Assembly (NCBI GenBank): GCA_002049455.2
Contig: KV919237.1
Span: 1-42,502, forward strand
Source: Porphyra umbilicalis
Taxonomy: Eukaryota; Rhodophyta; Bangiophyceae; Bangiales; Bangiaceae
DNA: 42,502 nt
Reading direction: 5' to 3'
In this document: positions 1 to 10,889 of the stretch, piece by piece
How the letters are laid out: each line of letters starts with the position of its first letter
Position numbering within the stretch: position 1 is the stretch's first letter
Notes under the pieces: model-generated
Told to the model about the DNA's origin: nothing
The model's database searches: none
What the model saw: the letters and a program-made list of their open reading frames with translations, nothing else
Made by a program: the position numbers and the translations under genes

Positions 1-1536
1 CCCCCCGCCCTCCCCTCAATTGGTATCTTCAACGGGCACACATCGACTAAACTGACGTCCGGTCGTCATCGTCATCCAACATGTTGAGCCCCACCACAGT
101 AAGACAACAACTTCACAGCGACTGCGAAGCCACCTGTGAAAGAGCCTGCAGGCGGTAGGCGCAGAAAAGCGCGGGCAAGACGGGATCCGCCGTGGATCAC
201 GACACGCCGTCCACGGATCATCCTGGGTTATGAACTACGTACTCGTCTCACAGAGGCTGTGAAGGCCTAGAAAATTGGGACGCGTCCCAGAAAATTGGGA
301 CGCGGGGGGGGAGCGTCCCAATCGCTCTCGACCAGTGGATCTTTAGCACGTTGCAGCCTGGCTTTCATCTGGCCTGTGTAAAGCTCAGACCCAGAAGAGC
401 AGCCTTAACTAGGCGTGATCTGAGGGGGTGGACAAAACGCACATGAAGTCCAAAAAACCGAGCCTTGCGACAGTGTGAGAGGTGATCCAGATTGACGTCG
501 AGTGCGTAACGAACAGTAACAAATGTCACGCTCCTTTGTCACGCAAAAGGAGTAAGAAGGACACAGCATCAGGACACACTGCCAGCAGGGATGCTGTTGT
601 GTTTCTCACACAGGGTCCAACTATGACTTTGAAATTCACGATCCAGCAAGCAGCGGCGACGTAGGGCGGAAAAGGATAACAAGTGATCCACATTTATAGC
701 AGGGACTATACCCCACGGAGGCGGCCGTCGTCAGAGCGGCTCGGCCGCCCCAATGTCAATGGCGGGCAGGTCCACCCGTCGCGCACGCAAGGACCGCCCA
801 CTCTCCACTGGAGGGTGGTGGTGTCTGGCGCCGCGCACGACGGAGGTGGATGGCGCTGTTTGAGGGAGCGTGGAGCGCTCCCCCTCCCCGCCCGCGCCCG
901 TGCGGCCGGGGCGGGCGTGACGGGGCGTGACGGGACCCGGCCGCCGGCATGTGCCGCCGCGCAGACGTTTCGGGCGGCGGCACGTGGAGCTGCGGGCGAG
1001 GCCACCGCCCTGTGTCCCTCCCGAGCAGGCAAGCGCGGACAGGGGCGCTGCGTTTGGCATCAAAAGCCGGCGCCCTTGCCCCAGACGGGCGCAACTGTCA
1101 GCCTTTTTTTTCTGCGGCTGTTGCGTGGTTCTGGGGCGCCGCTCGTGGCAGCTAGCCTCCTCAGAGGCTGCTGGTGCATGCCTACAGTGCCTTCTCCGTG
1201 CACCAAAGCCGGCCGATGCCGCCCTTCCTTGTCCCGTGCTCTTTTCAAGCGGTTTTCGCTGCGGCCTGTGTGGCTGCTGGCGGCGGTGCCGGTCGTTGCG
1301 ACGGCGCGCGAGCGAAGGTGCCCGTGAACCTCGATCATCAATGACTTTGCATTGGCACACGCACACAAGCCCCACGTCGTCGGGCTTGGTCCGACGCTGG
1401 ACGAGGCGCCTGGGCACCCAGCCGACCGGCTGCAAAAGGCTCGACCCCGCATGCTGAGCACCTTGGTCGTCCACCCGTGTGGCCGTCCCACTCGCTGTTG
1501 CCGCGGCGCCACCCCCCACCGCGCTCGGCGGAACGC
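1..1536. other. No recognisable gene (left edge)
   Basis: I see no gene here. The first 680 bases are moderate in GC and contain a small repeat cluster at 269-322. From about 700 the sequence becomes GC-rich and overlapping frames stay open on both strands simply because stop codons are rare; none shows a domain, a sensible composition or a family motif. A T run near 1103-1112 is the only other landmark. The stretch probably includes the 3' flank of the minus-strand gene that ends at 1537. Confidence 0.5.
269..322. repeat. Short tandem and inverted repeat cluster
   Basis: The 16-mer AGAAAATTGGGACGCG occurs twice in tandem (269-284 and 289-304). The copies are joined so that a 12-bp perfect palindrome GGGACGCGTCCC forms at the junction. 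A third, inverted piece (GCGTCCCAAT, 313-322) follows after a G run. This looks like the edge of a small mobile or foldback element, but no second terminus was found. Confidence 0.6.
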
Positions 1537-3222
1537 TCACCCCGCCGGCAGCAACGACTTGTCTGTGTCCAACACGACCATCACCCGCCCGTGCTCCGGC
1601 GGGGTGGACCCTCCTGCGCGGCCGCCCGTCGCGGTGGTCGCCCCCGCCTCTGCGGTGAGCGCATTGCCGTCGGCGTCGGAGGCGCACGAGTGTTCCTCGG
1701 GGGTGCGGGGGTTCTCGTCGGGTGGGCGGCGGTAGACGCTGATCTCGTCGCCGCCGCCACCATCGCCGTCCCCCTGCGCCGCTGCTGCGGGCAAGGTACC
1801 GTCGGTTGAGCCACCAGCACGGGGGTGCCCCCCGCCGTCGGAGGTCTCCCCGGCGGGGCCCGTCGGGGCGCCGGCGTCACGACCGCCGCCGCCAGTGCCA
1901 GCGGTTGCGTAGGCGGCCGCCACCCAGTCCAAATCTGCCGGCGACAGGGAGTGAACTGGCGACACGGGCGGCAGCCACCCGTCGCTGACCAGCGAGTGGT
2001 TGGGCGCAGCGGCGGGGAGCGCGTCTGGCCGTGGCAAGACGTGGCTTTGGCCGACGTCGCAGTCGTCATTGTCCTTGTCGCCACCGACTCTGGTGGTGAG
2101 CGTCGCGGCAGTCTCCTCCCACACGCGTTGCAGCTGCCTCAGGTCCTCGTCGATTGGCGACGCGGCAGCGGCGGCGGTTGTGTGCGCGGCGGGAGACGCC
2201 GCGCATCCGTCGCCACCGGCCGGTGGCGACAGTGTCGGTGACGGTAGGCGCAGCGGCCGCGGCGGTAGAGGCGGTCGTGGCGGTATCAAGGCATCCAAAG
2301 CAAGGGGCACCCAATGTGAGTTGTTGTCTGCTGCAGCCTCGTTTGCTTCCCCCTCTACAGCGTCGGGCGGCGTCGACACCGGCGACTTGACGCAGTGACC
2401 ACCCGTGTGGTCGCCCACGGCTGGGAGCGTGGCACGGTGGGCGCTGCCCGAGCGCCACGCCCTTACCGCCGTGAGGGGAGACACACCAGACGCAAGGGCA
2501 CCTGCTGGAGACGCTCCCCAGCTGTGTGCGGGCGTGGGCGCGGCGGCGCTGCTGACGGCAACAGGCGCCTGCACAGGCGCGCCGTGTGTACTCACCCGCC
2601 CGTCCACAACGGCCCCCGCCGTGGGGCTCGACGGCAACGTCGACGGGCCGCCCCCCGGCGGCGATGGGGACGCCCCGTTGTTCAGGGACGCCCTGAGCTC
2701 CTCCGCTAGCTTGTCGTTGTACGCGCGCCGCCGGTGGTCACTCTGCTGGTTGCGCAGCAGCTTGCGGTTCCGGCGGAGGCGCTGGATGCCAACCCCCCCG
2801 ACCGCGCCCCGCCGTCCACCAGTGGCCAAACGCACGGACTGTACCAGGCGCGCCAAGCAGGCGCCCTTGGTCTCCCCACCCCCCGGCCCGTCGGCCTCGA
2901 TGCACTCCCAGGCGGCCGCCGCCGCCGCGCCAGCGGCCTTTGCCACACGCTTGGCGTCGGCGACGAGGCGCGAGCCGTCGCCGCGGGCGGTCGCCTCGGC
3001 CACCAAGTCGGCCAACTTGTCCGCGCGCGCCAACCGTGAGGTGCCAGACGCGACGCGCGCGCGGTGCCGACGCGCACGGACGGCGGGGTCGTCGGTCGGC
3101 AGCCACCGGTCGGGGCGCGTCGCGGGCGCGCGCGCCACACCGCCGCCGCCGTCAGGGTGTGATAGATCCAGCGGGGGCGAGGGGGGCGGCCGAGGCCCGT
3201 CGAGCGAGGGAGAACCAACCAT
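1537..3222 (-). CDS. Disordered protein with bZIP-like basic region
   Basis: Open frame of 561 codons if read from the ATG at 3222; the frame is also open back to an ATG at 3558 (673 aa). I prefer 3222 because the extra N-terminal part is Pro/Arg-rich and featureless. Around residues 148-179 lies an Arg/Lys-rich helix containing KLLRNQQSDHRRRAYNDKL. It keeps the bZIP spacing Asn-x7-Arg followed by Leu ten residues later, but the next zipper heptads are absent. Just before it is an Ala-rich, probably helical segment (about residues 66-130). The rest is low-complexity Pro/Ser/Ala/Gly with an acidic, Asp-rich patch towards the C-terminus. Seen: the basic motif and open frame. Inferred: a nuclear, DNA-binding role. 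It could instead be an unrelated disordered protein, since the zipper is missing. Confidence 0.45.
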   Translation of the reverse strand: MVGSPSLDGPRPPPSPPLDLSHPDGGGGVARAPATRPDRWLPTDDPAVRARRHRARVASGTSRLARADKLADLVAEATARGDGSRLVADAKRVAKAAGAAAAAAWECIEADGPGGGETKGACLARLVQSVRLATGGRRGAVGGVGIQRLRRNRKLLRNQQSDHRRRAYNDKLAEELRASLNNGASPSPPGGGPSTLPSSPTAGAVVDGRVSTHGAPVQAPVAVSSAAAPTPAHSWGASPAGALASGVSPLTAVRAWRSGSAHRATLPAVGDHTGGHCVKSPVSTPPDAVEGEANEAAADNNSHWVPLALDALIPPRPPLPPRPLRLPSPTLSPPAGGDGCAASPAAHTTAAAAASPIDEDLRQLQRVWEETAATLTTRVGGDKDNDDCDVGQSHVLPRPDALPAAAPNHSLVSDGWLPPVSPVHSLSPADLDWVAAAYATAGTGGGGRDAGAPTGPAGETSDGGGHPRAGGSTDGTLPAAAAQGDGDGGGGDEISVYRRPPDENPRTPEEHSCASDADGNALTAEAGATTATGGRAGGSTPPEHGRVMVVLDTDKSLLPAG

Positions 3223-5310
3223 GGGCGGCGCTGCCGTGCCCCAAAACCGTTCAACGATGACCGCACGTCCACGCTGGCGGCCGCGGTCGTGGGGTACAGC
3301 GATGGACCAGGGGCGATGGTGGCAAGGGGACGGGGGGGTTGGGAGAAGACGACCACTCTGAGGCGGCGCCACGCTGGATCGACGGGCACGGTCTGCGGGA
3401 GTACATGGTATGGAGCAGGGGTTTTCAGCAACGGGGCTGCTGTGCAACAGGCGGCGTTTGGACGGCGTTGGCATAGGGCCTGGATCACAGCGGCGGAGAG
3501 CCAATGGAAGCTGCACGAGAAGGATGGTCACAACAGAACACGACGATGGAGGCAACATGGCCTGACCACAACCAACCCCGCGCTACAGTACCTGCAGTGG
3601 GGATGGTTAGTGAGAGTCCTGCGCGAGGGCTCCGAATTTTCTGTGCCAACAAACTTCATGTGAGTCACGGACGGCTTCACTGGCCCAGTCATCCCAAGCA
3701 TCCTGAACGATCGACCGTTCAGAATTTTGACTTTTGGTCAAGTCTTGGTCTTGCCTGATTGATTAAACTCCCGGATAAATCAAGCGAATGAATTGCATCA
3801 CAGGTTCTCATTAGGGGTGTCTGACTTGACCACAGGAGAGCGAATGTTTTGTATGATTATTCACAGGTTTCGCAAGAGATGTGCTGCGTTGCAGCCGCCG
3901 CCGCGACCGTAGGGATCTTTTTACTAAACTGCCACGGCCTAGCAAAGAGACGCTTTTCGGCGTTTGATTGGCCTGGACAGCTTGACTGGGGACTCTCCAA
4001 CTTCTGCCGCACCGACCACATCAAGAGTAAGGGAGGTAAAGACGCAACTCGTGCAGTAGGCTAAAAGGGGAAGATGGAAGCAGCCATGACCAGGTCGTGG
4101 ACAGTCGTCGGTATCCCAACCAGAGAAGCCCAATGGACATGAGATGCTGCAACAACTGAGGCCGCTGTACGGCGGAGAGATGGACAGAAACATCCGTGGC
4201 CAGTGCCACAGCCGCGTGGTTGGCTAAAACAGCTGAACCTGCAAGTGGAAAGTAAAGGGCTGTCGCGATTGTGGTGAAAGATGTGGCTCGTTCATGGATT
4301 AAGTGTGTGGAAACGCTGCTTTTTCGTTCTGCATCGATCTTTGTACCAGAACGGCCTCGCATTCCTCAATTATGTCTTGGCCAAAACTTGATCAATATAC
4401 CAACGAGTTGGTTAATTAGACGTCTGAACATTGAATAGATTTAATGTGTCTAGTACTTTCGGGAACCCTAGTGTATCTGCGGCATGTCTCGGCTGGCACT
4501 CGTCGTGCTGATGTTGCGAGACGCATGCTAGACCCATGCTTCGCGCGCCCCGCGCTTGTTATGCGAAGCGGCACGGACCGATCACCGCCGGTCACCAGAG
4601 AGGATTCGACAAACACTTGCCGGAGAAAGAGCAAGGCTCGTGCGGGGAGCCCGATGGAACAATCGACTCGTGGACATGGGGCAGGGAAACGCTGCGTCTC
4701 GTCATCCAAGCGAGCACCGAACACGCTCACTCGCAACGCCGGCGGCGCGATGATGCAGACCCCCAAAATTGCAAAGAGCCGGCGGGCTTTGGGCGTGCGC
4801 GCGGCAACTGATGTCGCGGTCTCGACGACCACTCTGAGGATACAGCACCCACCAACCGTCATGCTCCGTCGGATGCGCTCATGCACGGCGGGCGCTCAAA
4901 GGGACTGCCTCTTTCTGCATGTGCCGACACACGTTGCGTCTCTACTCTGTCGGAAACAGCCATGGGCGCTGCAGCCCGCTCGTTGAAGCCCCGTCGTCCT
5001 CAAGCCGTGGCCCCTTGTCTGCCAGCAACCGCCCCTCAGAGGAGGTGAAAAATGAAGCTTCCCGCCTCACGTGCTAGTGAACAATACAATAGCCGGCAAG
5101 CGGCGCAAAGACGAGTGGCCGACACCAACAGCCAGCGGGGATTGGCAGCCAACCCTGGCCTCTTTGTCCCACCTCATGTGGCTAGCGTCAACTACTACTG
5201 TATGGTGGCGGCGCCTCCGACAGCCGGCCTGGGGGGCCGTCCGTTGCCCCCCTCAGAGGCCGTGCCTCACAGGGCACCTCCCCCGCCCGCCCCCCACCCC
5301 CCCACGAGCC
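3223..5310. other. Intergenic, no recognisable gene
   Basis: Roughly 2 kb with no gene I can support. 3660-4430 is clearly AT-richer than its surroundings and contains a near-palindrome around 3707-3726 (CTGAACG...CGTTCAG) and a copy of a dispersed MITE-like repeat (3932-4017). 4440-5050 has open frames on both strands but no family motif. From about 5200 the sequence becomes C-rich and forms the 3' flank of the DUF427 gene. Confidence 0.5.
3932..4017 (+). repeat. Diverged partial copy of a dispersed MITE-like repeat
   Basis: This segment shares a core (GGCCT, CAAAGAG, CGCTTTT, GCGTTTGATTGGCC in order) and a right terminus (GACTCTCCAACTTCTGCCGC) with the element at 26514-26628. The matching left terminus is missing here, so this is a truncated or more diverged member. 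Non-coding. Confidence 0.6.
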
Positions 5311-5810
5311 CTACGTGCGCTTCACCTCCACCCCCTTCCAAAAAGCCCAGTGCCCCTTGATGTTGGCGACCGCGTCCTTGGGCGTTTCGTACACCCACGC
5401 GGCGTTGGCGTTGACCTTGCCGTCAACGACCACGTTGCGGTAGACGGCCGTGCCCTTCCACGGGCACACCGACGTGTGCGTCGACGGCGCAAAGTGCTCG
5501 GCGACGAGGGCGTCGGGCGGGAAGTACACCTGCGCGTCGGGACAGCGGCCGGGGGGGGGGTACGGGTACATGGGAACACAAAAAAAAAAAGGACGGGCGT
5601 GAAACAGGGTCAGCGTCGGGGGAGACGAGCCGGCAGCCGTCAACAGTGTATCGGTGTCACAGACGAGCGCGGGGTGTGCACCCGCCCCCCCCCGCCGCCG
5701 CCCACCCGCACACCCATCGCCTCTCGTGGTCCGACACGTACGTTGCCATCGACGGTTTCAAACGTGTCCGCCTTGGCAAGGACGGCGCCGTTCCAGCTCG
5801 CAGTCGCCAT
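5311..5810 (-). CDS. DUF427 domain protein, two exons
   Basis: Two exons encode a complete 95-residue DUF427 protein. Exon 1 runs 5810-5742 (MATASWNGAVLAKADTF..., 23 codons) and exon 2 runs 5529-5311 (73 codons with stop). The intron (5741-5530) has a GTACGT donor and a GCGCAG acceptor and is phase 0. The spliced product has the family landmarks in order: WNGAVLA, GN-x-YFPPDAL, HTSVCPWKGTA, VVVDGKVN, AAWVYETP and WAFWKGVEV. DUF427 proteins are small single-domain proteins of about this length, widespread in bacteria and patchy in eukaryotes; their biochemical role is not settled. Without splicing, the N-terminal strand is lost from the exon-2 frame. A run of three related repeats lies about 200-280 bp upstream of the start and may be the promoter. 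I am sure of the family and fairly sure of the intron. Confidence 0.9.
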
Positions 5811-6006
5811 TGTCGGCGCCGACCGACGCGCACCACACCACGCCGCCCCCGTCCGGTGGTGGGTCGTCCGGGGGTGTGGGCGCGTGCTGTCGAGGGGCAG
5901 GCGCTCGCGGCGAGGGGCGACGGGCGGGGCAGCGGCAGGTGCGCGGGGCGGCGCGTCAAGCGGTGGTCGCACGGCGCACCGCGCACCCAAGCAGCGGAGC
6001 GGGGGG

Positions 6007-6093
6007 TGCGCTTCCGCGCAGAAAATGGGTCGATGCGCTTCCGCGCACCGACCCATTCTCTGTGCGCTTCCGCGCACCGACCCATTTTCTCTG
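6007..6093. repeat. Triple repeat upstream of the DUF427 gene
   Basis: The 14-mer TGCGCTTCCGCGCA, itself an inverted repeat around TTCC, occurs three times (6007-6020, 6034-6047, 6063-6076). Copies 2 and 3 belong to a 29-bp tandem unit that continues with CCGACCCATTCTCTG. Copy 1 is followed by the reverse complement, GAAAATGGGTCG. The result is a mixed direct and inverted array, about 200-280 bp upstream of the minus-strand DUF427 start. It could be a set of factor-binding sites or a chance local duplication. Confidence 0.75.
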
Positions 6094-6099
6094 CGAAAC

Positions 6100-7059
6100 G
6101 GTTGTGCCTGCGCCCTCGGTTTGGATGCGGCTGAACAAGCGGCAATTGAACAAGTCTTCACCCCGCCCACCAGTAATTGACGTCGGGATTGTCAGCATGA
6201 CAAGTGAGCACGCACGCCGCGGGGGAAGCAGGCTGCGCTGGCGCGGGCCAACCCGCTGTCAAGCGGCACAGGCGGGCCCGGCACGCTGGCCGGTGCCCCC
6301 TCAAACGACAGCAGCACAGCCGCCGGGTGGCCGACAGCCGTGCCAGGTGTGTTGTTGTGCTGGGGGCCCCCCCTGAACCGCCGCTGGGACAGCCATTCAC
6401 GCCGGCCCCGCTGATCTGTCGCCTCGCCGCGAGTCGGCAAGGCGTGCGCTGTATCTGTGCCCTGTCGGTGGGCAACGACGCCCGCCGCGCCGCCGCCAGC
6501 GCCAAGCAATGGGTGAGCAGGCGGCTGACACGGTGCAGCGGCCGTCGGTCGATTGTCAGCCGGCGCGGCCGCCCCGCGCCGCGCGTCCGCGCGGGGAGCG
6601 GCCACTGGCGGGCGACGCCCGGGCGGCCATGAGGACCGTTCCGCGACGGCGGCATGGGGCAGACACCCGGTGATGGCGGTCAATGTGAGGCTGTGGACCC
6701 CACTGTCGGTGGGGCGGTGGGGCGGAGGTCCCCCCTGCCCCCGCTGTCAAGGCGCGTGCACGTTATACCGCTGCCGCCGCGGGCGCTCGGTCGCGCCGTG
6801 CCACCCGCCTCCCCACACGCCATCCCCCGCCGCTGGTGGGTGTGCGGCCGCTCCGCAGACGCCCGCACCCGGCTCTTGTGTCATCCCCCCCCTCCTGCGT
6901 CCGACGCACCCGCAGTGTCGTCCACGCCGGCCCCACCGCTTCATCAGTGCGCCCCCCCCCCCCCCCCGCCACCGTTGCCTGCGGCTCCTCCCCATCAACG
7001 GCTTCCCCCCCCCCCCCCCCCACCCCCCACCCCCCCCCCACCCCCCGCCCCCCCGCACC
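6100..7059. other. 5' flank of GT61 gene, C-rich simple sequence
   Basis: No gene is supported here. Several frames remain open on both strands because of base composition. The last 120 bases before the GT61 start are dominated by long C runs (about 6950-7055), which would be a very pyrimidine-rich leader or promoter on the plus strand. Confidence 0.5.
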
Positions 7060-9066
7060 ATGACCGCCCGCACCATGACTGGCCGCCTGCGGTGGTCCCC
7101 CCGCCCCAAAGCCGTCGACGGGTGGCGCCCGCCGACGGCGCGGGCGGCCGCCCCCGCCGTCGCGTCGGTGCTCCTCGGCGCCCTCTTTGCCGCCTCTGTG
7201 TGGCGGCTCGCGACGACGCCCCTCGCCGCGGTGCCCGCCGACGGGGGGGGGCGGGGGGCGCCGGGGGTGGCCGCCGCCGCCGCAGCGGCGCTGCCGCCGC
7301 CGCGGTCAGCGGCGGCGGCGGCGGCGGGGGTGGCGGCGGCGGCGGCCGCCCCCGCCGCCGCCGTGCCGTCCCGCGTTGCGGCGGCCTACGCGGCCACGTA
7401 CGTGGCGCCCGCCCCCCCCCCCCCGAGCTCGCCACCCTCCTATCGGCCGTCGCGGGCGCCCCCCCCCCCCCCCCGGGGGGCACCCCCCCGCAGGCCCCCT
7501 CCCCGTCACCACCTACGCGCAGTGGCACCGGCGCACCAACCCCGCCGCCGTCGACTTGGTGCTCCCGCCGCCGCCCGCCGCCAGTGATGGGGGCGGCGGC
7601 GCCGCCCCACCGCCGCCGGCGGGGGCGGTGGTGCCGGGCGTCACGACATCTGGCGGCCCGTCGCCGCTCGGCCGCCCCGCGTGCGCCGCCGCGGCGGTGG
7701 CGGCCGCCGCCGCGCCGGCGCCCGCCGACGGGACCGCCGACGGGCCTGCCGACGGCGGTCCCGTCGACGCGGCGGCGGTGCTTGTGGCCGGCGGCGGGGG
7801 GGCCCGCTGGTACGTCAACACCGCCGGCCAGGTGCTGCGCGTCGGCCCCGACGGCGACGCGGCGCTCGTCGACGTGGGGGGGGGGGCCAAGGAGGGCGCC
7901 TGGCCAGACGAGCCGACCGCCGACGGCGGCGGCGGCGGACCCCGCACCGTGCCCTTTGCCGTTGCGCCGGGGGAGGTGCCACCGCCAGTGGCGGCGGCAG
8001 CGGGTGCGGCAGGTGCGGGTGCGGGTGCGGCGGGGAGCGCCGCCCCCTACGCCGGCGCCGGCCTCGTCGTGCACCTCGGCCAACACCACGGGGCGACCTT
8101 TTACCACGTCTTTACCGAACTCCTCCCCCGCCTCCTATCCGTGTGGCCGCTGCTGACGGCCTACCCAGAAGCGACGCTGCTGCTCCCGTCCTCGTCTGTG
8201 ACGCGGTCCGTGGCGACGGCGCTCGGCGTCGCCGACCGCCTCGCGCCCGCGCCGGCACCGGGCAGTTGGCTCCCGGCGACGGCCATCGTGGCGCCGCCGC
8301 CCGTGCAGCAGGTGCGCCCGGCGGGCGTCTACCCGCCGTGCGCCGCGGCGGCGGTCGCGTCCTTCCTCCGCGCCGCCCTGGCGGCGCCCGCTGGCGTGCC
8401 CGCCGCCGCCACGCCACCGGCGGCGGCGGGCGCGCCCGCCGCCGCCGCCGCCCCGCGCACGCTCCTGTGGATTTCCCGCTCCGCCTCCCAGGCGGCAGAC
8501 GACGACGCCGGGACGCCCCACTGCACCGGCAAGCGGTGTGTGGCGAATGAGCGGGCGGCGGTGGCGGCGCTGGGTGCCGCCCTCGGCGACGGCTGGGCCG
8601 TCACCGTCTTTCCCCACAATGGGGGGCTCGCGGGCGCCGTCGCCGCCTTTGGCGCCCGCCCGGATGTGGTCGTTGGCGTGCACGGGGCGGGGTGGCAGAA
8701 TTTGGTCTTTGCCGCCGACGCGCCTGCGGCCGCTGCCGGCGCGCCCGGTGGCGGCGGCGGCGGCGGCGGCGGCACGGCGGCGGCGGCGGCGGCGCCGCCG
8801 CCGCCGCCGCGGTCACGGCCGATTGCGGTGCACATTTCGAGCTCGTGGCGGCCTGACTTTTTCGCGCCCCTGGCGGCGGCGGCGGGCTACCGCTGGGCGC
8901 GCCTCTACCACCCGGGCGTGACGCACTATGGGACGGACTTGAGGGTGGACGTGGACGCCCTCGTGGCGGCGGTCGTCGACGCCGTGGGGGGGCGCTTTGA
9001 CTACTCGACGGCGGCGTGGGAGCGGCGGCGGCGGGGGGGGGGTTGGACGCGGCCGCCCGGCGGTAG
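7060..9066 (+). CDS. GT61-family glycosyltransferase, Golgi type II membrane protein
   Basis: The start at 7060 (accATGACC) opens a short basic N-terminus, then one hydrophobic helix (VASVLLGALFAASVW, about residues 30-45) as in type II Golgi enzymes. An Ala/Gly/Pro stem follows. The catalytic part shows GT61 (DUF563) landmarks: HHGATFYHVFTELLPRLL at about 8086-8140, then VVVGVHGAGWQNLVF with the HGAG motif at about 8664-8708, and a conserved-looking C-terminal tail. GT61 enzymes transfer xylose, arabinose or GlcNAc to glycans in the secretory pathway; the substrate here cannot be read from sequence. The frame changes by -1 at a 13-C run (7412-7424), again by -1 at a 16-C run (7459-7474), and by -1 at a 10-G run (9033-9042), after which it ends at TAG 9064-9066. 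I read these as missing bases in homopolymers, not as gene damage. No intron is seen. Confidence 0.8.
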
Positions 9067-10373
9067 GGGCCGGCTCGCACGGGGGGGGGGGGTGGACACG
9101 CAACTAAAAAATCATGAAAAAACCCGACGTGGGAGCCCCAGCGCGGTGCACCGTCGGCATGGCGGCGGCGGCCACGTACTGGGGACGGCTCGCCGCACCG
9201 GTTGTCGCGCAGCGGCGCTTGCGTGTCGTGGTCTGCGCCCGAGTGTGCTGGGCAGTCACCCCCACGGCAGACGTCCATGCCAGGATGTCTGGGTGGTTTG
9301 ACCAAGCAAAGCGGGACGCGGTCGTACGCTTGACCGTCGACATGCCGCCTGTCGGCGATTCGGAGAGCGCCCCGCCATCCAGATCGCCGATTCCATCCTG
9401 TCTGAGGGGGGGGCCTGTGCAACTGCGGCCACGACGTGTCTGAGAGCCCTACAAAACCGACTGGGTAGCGTAGACCGCTGTAGTATGATAGAGACGCTGG
9501 GCTTTTCAAGAACAGAGGGGGCGGGGAGCTGCCATGTATCACTCAATCGACGTTTACGACGACGATCTCCCACTTTTTGTCAACTTGTGCTTGGTGTCTA
9601 CTTCGAGTCAGTTGATCGCTGCCTTTCGTCGGCCTGTCGACCGCAATCTGCAGCGGATCTTGTGGATCACACCTTGCTGGAGGCTCCGAGATTCTTCGGA
9701 TGGCCTACTCCAAGGGACGGGCCACAAACCGCCCACCAGAGGCCTACCGATGAAAAAGTAGCTCTGTAAGGAGTATCTCCATTGGTCCTATCTCCCATTT
9801 GGAGTTGCCTACAATAGGGGGCCTGTGAAGGGGCGCCACGTCGCAAGCCCAATTAAGATCTTGAGGATAGTCCTTTGACATTGCTAGGTTTGCTCTCGAG
9901 AGCAAACCTACCCTGAGATCTCAGGGTGTGCTGCTTGCGTCGCAGTGTGCATGCAGGGGCAGCCGGTGCAAGTAGGGGGGCGCGGTGGAGCACCGCGACG
10001 CCTTGTCGCTGTTGCAAAGGCGAGTCTATCCATCCGATACAACCCTGTCAACACCTCCAGCTTCTGACCCCACAGAGCTCTCACATCAAGGCATTGTGCC
10101 ACTCATAGGCGCACACCGATGCAACTGCTGACATGCACGCCGCAAAGGCATTCCAATCGCAGACGAATCCAAAGACATCCCCGTGCCGGCGATGAGACTC
10201 ACGAAAGGACTCGGGTGGACGAAACGAGGCATCAGTCTATGTACTGTGCATAATAGAGGTAAAGAGTGACAAAAAGAGCCCCCGGTGCTGTTCAAGTGGC
10301 GATGCGGTCAGTCCCCACCGCATGGTAGGTCAACCGCCCCACCCCACGTCCGTCCGTCGTCAGGCAGCTGCTT
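9067..10373. other. Intergenic with paired perfect palindromes
   Basis: No gene is recognised in this 1.3 kb. The few ORFs have no family features. It includes the 3' flank of the GT61 gene (an A-rich patch near 9102-9122), two abutting perfect palindromes at 9885-9927, and the 3' flank of the minus-strand lumenal protein gene. Confidence 0.5.
9885..9927. repeat. Two abutting perfect palindromes (26 bp and 18 bp)
   Basis: 9885-9910 is a perfect 26-bp palindrome with half-site TAGGTTTGCTCTC and no spacer. It shares its last base with a perfect 18-bp palindrome at 9910-9927, ACCCTGAGATCTCAGGGT. Either could form a cruciform in DNA or a tight hairpin in RNA. It lies between the convergent 3' ends of the GT61 gene (plus) and the lumenal protein gene (minus). 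Confidence 0.9.
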
Positions 10374-10889
10374 TTAGTCGGAGAACGTCTTCTTGATGCC
10401 CTTGCCGACAGCCTCAGCGTCCATGGCCCCCTTCTTGAGCGCCTCCTTGTTGACCTTGCTGGCCTGGTCGGCCAGCTTGTCCGCGTCAATGTCAAAGTTG
10501 TCCTTGACCTCGCGGTCCTTGGCAATCGCCTTGTCCTTGACCGTATCCACGTCCGACTTGACCTTGTCGCCCACCGCCGAGGCGGCCGACTTGGCCCCAT
10601 CCTTGGCATCGGCGACCGTGTCCGACGAGGCGGCCGACTTGACATTGTTCTTGGCGTCGGCCGCCACGTTGGAGATGGCCTCACCGGCGCCCGACAGGGG
10701 GTTGCTCAGCGCCACGGCCACGTCGGGGGCGCCGACAGAGGCGGCGGCAACCGCAATGGCGGCGGCGAGGCCCATGAGGCGGGCGGCGGCGGGCTTGTCC
10801 GCCGCCATCGTCGGGGAGCGCGTCGAGACGGCCGACCGCCGGGTGGCGGGCGCCGCCGCAAAGGTCGGGGTGCACGGAACAAAGGCCAT
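10374..10889 (-). CDS. Predicted thylakoid-lumen LEA-like protein
   Basis: 171 residues from the ATG at 10889; the frame is open further upstream, but this start begins a typical plastid transit peptide (MAFVPCTPTFAAAPATRRSA, rich in Ala, Ser, Thr and Arg, almost no acid). A second hydrophobic stretch follows (LMGLAAAIAVAAASVG, about residues 40-55), then a likely cleavage near AVA-LSN. That two-part layout is typical of lumen proteins; no twin Arg is seen before the hydrophobic core, so a Sec-type route is more likely. The mature part is hydrophilic, Ala/Lys/Asp-rich and repetitive (AADAKNNVKSAAS, VADAKDGAKSAASAVGDKVK, VDTVKDKA), like group 3 LEA or hydrophilin proteins that form amphipathic helices. 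Seen: targeting layout and repeats. Inferred: a stress-protective or membrane-associated role in the thylakoid. Confidence 0.75.
   Translation of the reverse strand: MAFVPCTPTFAAAPATRRSAVSTRSPTMAADKPAAARLMGLAAAIAVAAASVGAPDVAVALSNPLSGAGEAISNVAADAKNNVKSAASSDTVADAKDGAKSAASAVGDKVKSDVDTVKDKAIAKDREVKDNFDIDADKLADQASKVNKEALKKGAMDAEAVGKGIKKTFSD

Noticed and set aside
683..1530. Overlapping ORFs of 100-300 codons near the left edge
   Set aside because: Same composition effect; no domain, no convincing start and no codon or sequence pattern favouring one frame.
7060..9066. Calling the first GT61 gene a pseudogene because of frame changes
   Set aside because: All changes fall in C/G runs and in the same direction, and conserved motifs resume each time; missing bases are simpler.
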